DNA of 8,696 nucleotides from UBA724 sp964229545. GTDB lineage: Bacteria; Bacteroidota; Bacteroidia; Flavobacteriales; Flavobacteriaceae. The stretch spans positions 1 through 8,696 of the forward strand of contig CAXRDP010000062.1 in the NCBI GenBank assembly GCA_964229545.1, written 5' to 3'. The notes beneath the pieces were generated by a model that was not told where the DNA came from, did not search any database, and saw only the letters and a list, made by a program, of their open reading frames with translations. The stretch's first letter is position 1; the number at the start of each line of letters is the position of its first letter. Below, in pieces: positions 7,810 through 8,696 of the stretch. Both the position numbers and the translations under genes were made by a program.

Positions 7810-7817
7810 TATCTTTA
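7810..7817 (+). promoter_or_regulatory. Possible -7 promoter box of rarA
   Basis: TATCTTTA matches the Bacteroidota -7 consensus TAnnTTTG except at the last base. It stands 4 nt before the rarA ATG, exactly as the rlmB box stands before its own ATG, and the same GGGCATGC follows both. No TTG-type -33 element is found at a suitable distance upstream in the end of rlmB. It may be a weak internal promoter, with rarA also read through from rlmB. Confidence 0.4.
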
Positions 7818-7821
7818 GGGC

Positions 7822-8696
7822 ATGCATGCTCCCCTAGCCGAACGGATGCGTCCGAAGACACTGGACGATTTTGTGGGTCAAGACCATTTGTTAGGTCCTG
7901 AAGGGGTTTTACGTCACTATCTCAACCAAAGTGTGATGCCTTCCTTATTGTTTTGGGGACCACCCGGGGTAGGCAAAACCACCTTGGCTGGTTTACTGGC
8001 CCAAGGGCGTCCTTTTCACCAATTGAGTGCCATTCAATCGGGAGTCAAAGAAGTGCGCGCAGTCATCGATCAAGCCAAAAGAGCCGACGGCCTGTTTGAC
8101 ACCAAAAAAGCGGTGCTTTTTATTGACGAAATCCATAGGTTTAGCAAATCCCAACAAGACTCCCTACTCGGCGCCGTCGAAAAAGGATGGGTCACCCTAA
8201 TAGGTGCTACCACCGAAAATCCAAGTTTTGAAGTGATTCCAGCATTGCGTTCCCGCTGTCAACTCTACACCCTCAATCCTCTTGGAAAAGAGGATTTACA
8301 ACACATCATAGACAACGCATTGGCAAAAGACATTGTGCTAAAAGAGCAAACTATCAAAATCGATGAGACCAAAGCGCTTTTTCGCTATTCGGGTGGAGAC
8401 GCCCGCAGACTTCTCAACCTTTTTGAGTTATGTGTAAACTCAACGGATCAAAAAAACATCAGAATTAACGATGAGGTTGTGATGCGTGTTGCCCAGCAAA
8501 ACAGCGCTCGCTATGACAAATCGGGAGATCAACACTATGACATTATTTCTGCCTTTATCAAGTCCATACGCGGGAGCGATCCCAATGCTGCTGTCTACTG
8601 GCTGGCTCGAATGTTGGCCGGAGGAGAAGATGTCAAATTTATTGCGCGACGTATGCTCATACTTGCCAGTGAGGACATAGGAAATGCCAACCCTAC
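7822..8696 (+). CDS. rarA: Replication-associated recombination protein A (RarA/MgsA AAA+ ATPase), 3'-truncated
   Basis: RarA is a clamp-loader-like AAA+ ATPase related to WRNIP1/Mgs1 that acts at stalled replication forks. The frame runs open off the right edge; 291 codons are visible of roughly 425-450, so the C-terminal tetramerisation part is missing. ATG 7822 gives MHAPLAERMRPKTLDDFVGQ, the usual RarA opening. Visible motifs are Walker A GPPGVGKTT (46-54), Walker B LFIDEIHRF (99-107), sensor 1 IGATTENPSF (127-136), the arginine-finger region ALRSRC (141-146) and sensor 2 SGGDARRLLN (190-199). The MgsA-specific segment YDKSGDQHYDIISAFIKSIR comes next, followed by GSDPNAAVYWLARMLAGGED and ASEDIGNANP at the edge. 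These rule out DnaX or RuvB. It lies 16 nt after rlmB and may be cotranscribed with it. Confidence 0.96.
   Translation, partial: MHAPLAERMRPKTLDDFVGQDHLLGPEGVLRHYLNQSVMPSLLFWGPPGVGKTTLAGLLAQGRPFHQLSAIQSGVKEVRAVIDQAKRADGLFDTKKAVLFIDEIHRFSKSQQDSLLGAVEKGWVTLIGATTENPSFEVIPALRSRCQLYTLNPLGKEDLQHIIDNALAKDIVLKEQTIKIDETKALFRYSGGDARRLLNLFELCVNSTDQKNIRINDEVVMRVAQQNSARYDKSGDQHYDIISAFIKSIRGSDPNAAVYWLARMLAGGEDVKFIARRMLILASEDIGNANP

Noticed and set aside
7820..7829. 10-bp palindrome GCATGCATGC at the rarA start
   Set aside because: Its short alternating GCATGC composition is explained by the start codon context. No second copy or operator arrangement is seen.
8486..8680. 64-codon + strand open frame near the right edge
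   Set aside because: It lies out of frame inside rarA, whose MgsA motifs run continuously through this stretch.

Overview
The window looks like a chromosomal segment of a Bacteroidota bacterium, most likely a member of Flavobacteriia. Four things point this way: a SusC/SusD nutrient-uptake pair, lipoproteins with Cys followed by acidic residues, a secreted protease with a C-terminal type IX secretion (T9SS) sorting domain, and -7 promoter boxes of the TAnnTTTG type. Shine-Dalgarno sequences are absent from the gene starts that can be read. Every gene is on the + strand and the DNA is AT-leaning. The species cannot be named from this sequence alone.

Layout. Positions 2-1960 hold the C-terminal two thirds of a SusC-type TonB-dependent outer-membrane transporter, with its 5' end outside the window. 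SusD follows 10 nt later (1971-3383), then two small lipoproteins (3395-4240 and 4252-5049) spaced 11 nt apart. The four genes form one operon that ends at a strong 13-bp hairpin terminator (5069-5100). Next is a secreted subtilisin-family (S8, KP-43-like) protease with a TTG start codon (5119-7026). The last part is housekeeping: rlmB, a 23S rRNA 2'-O-methyltransferase (7077-7805), and rarA/mgsA, an AAA+ ATPase (7822 to the window end, 3' truncated).

How the genes work together. SusC and SusD should form the barrel-plus-lid complex that binds and imports an oligomeric nutrient. The two lipoproteins sit in the SusE/SusF position and are probably surface-exposed accessory binding proteins. They look like diverged tandem paralogues: a similar beta-sandwich N-terminal half is joined to unrelated C-terminal halves. 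No glycoside hydrolase or polysaccharide lyase is visible. The nearest degradative enzyme is the T9SS-exported protease, so protein or peptide use is a possible but unproven role. The terminator makes the protease a separate transcription unit. rlmB and rarA each carry a near-identical -7 box only 4 nt before the ATG, which suggests leaderless or near-leaderless mRNAs.

I found no RNA gene, CRISPR array, insertion sequence or prophage. There is no gene-free stretch above 300 bases; the largest gap is about 70 nt. I see no clear evidence of a new biological system. The least explained part is the pair of SusE/F-position lipoproteins, especially their C-terminal domains.
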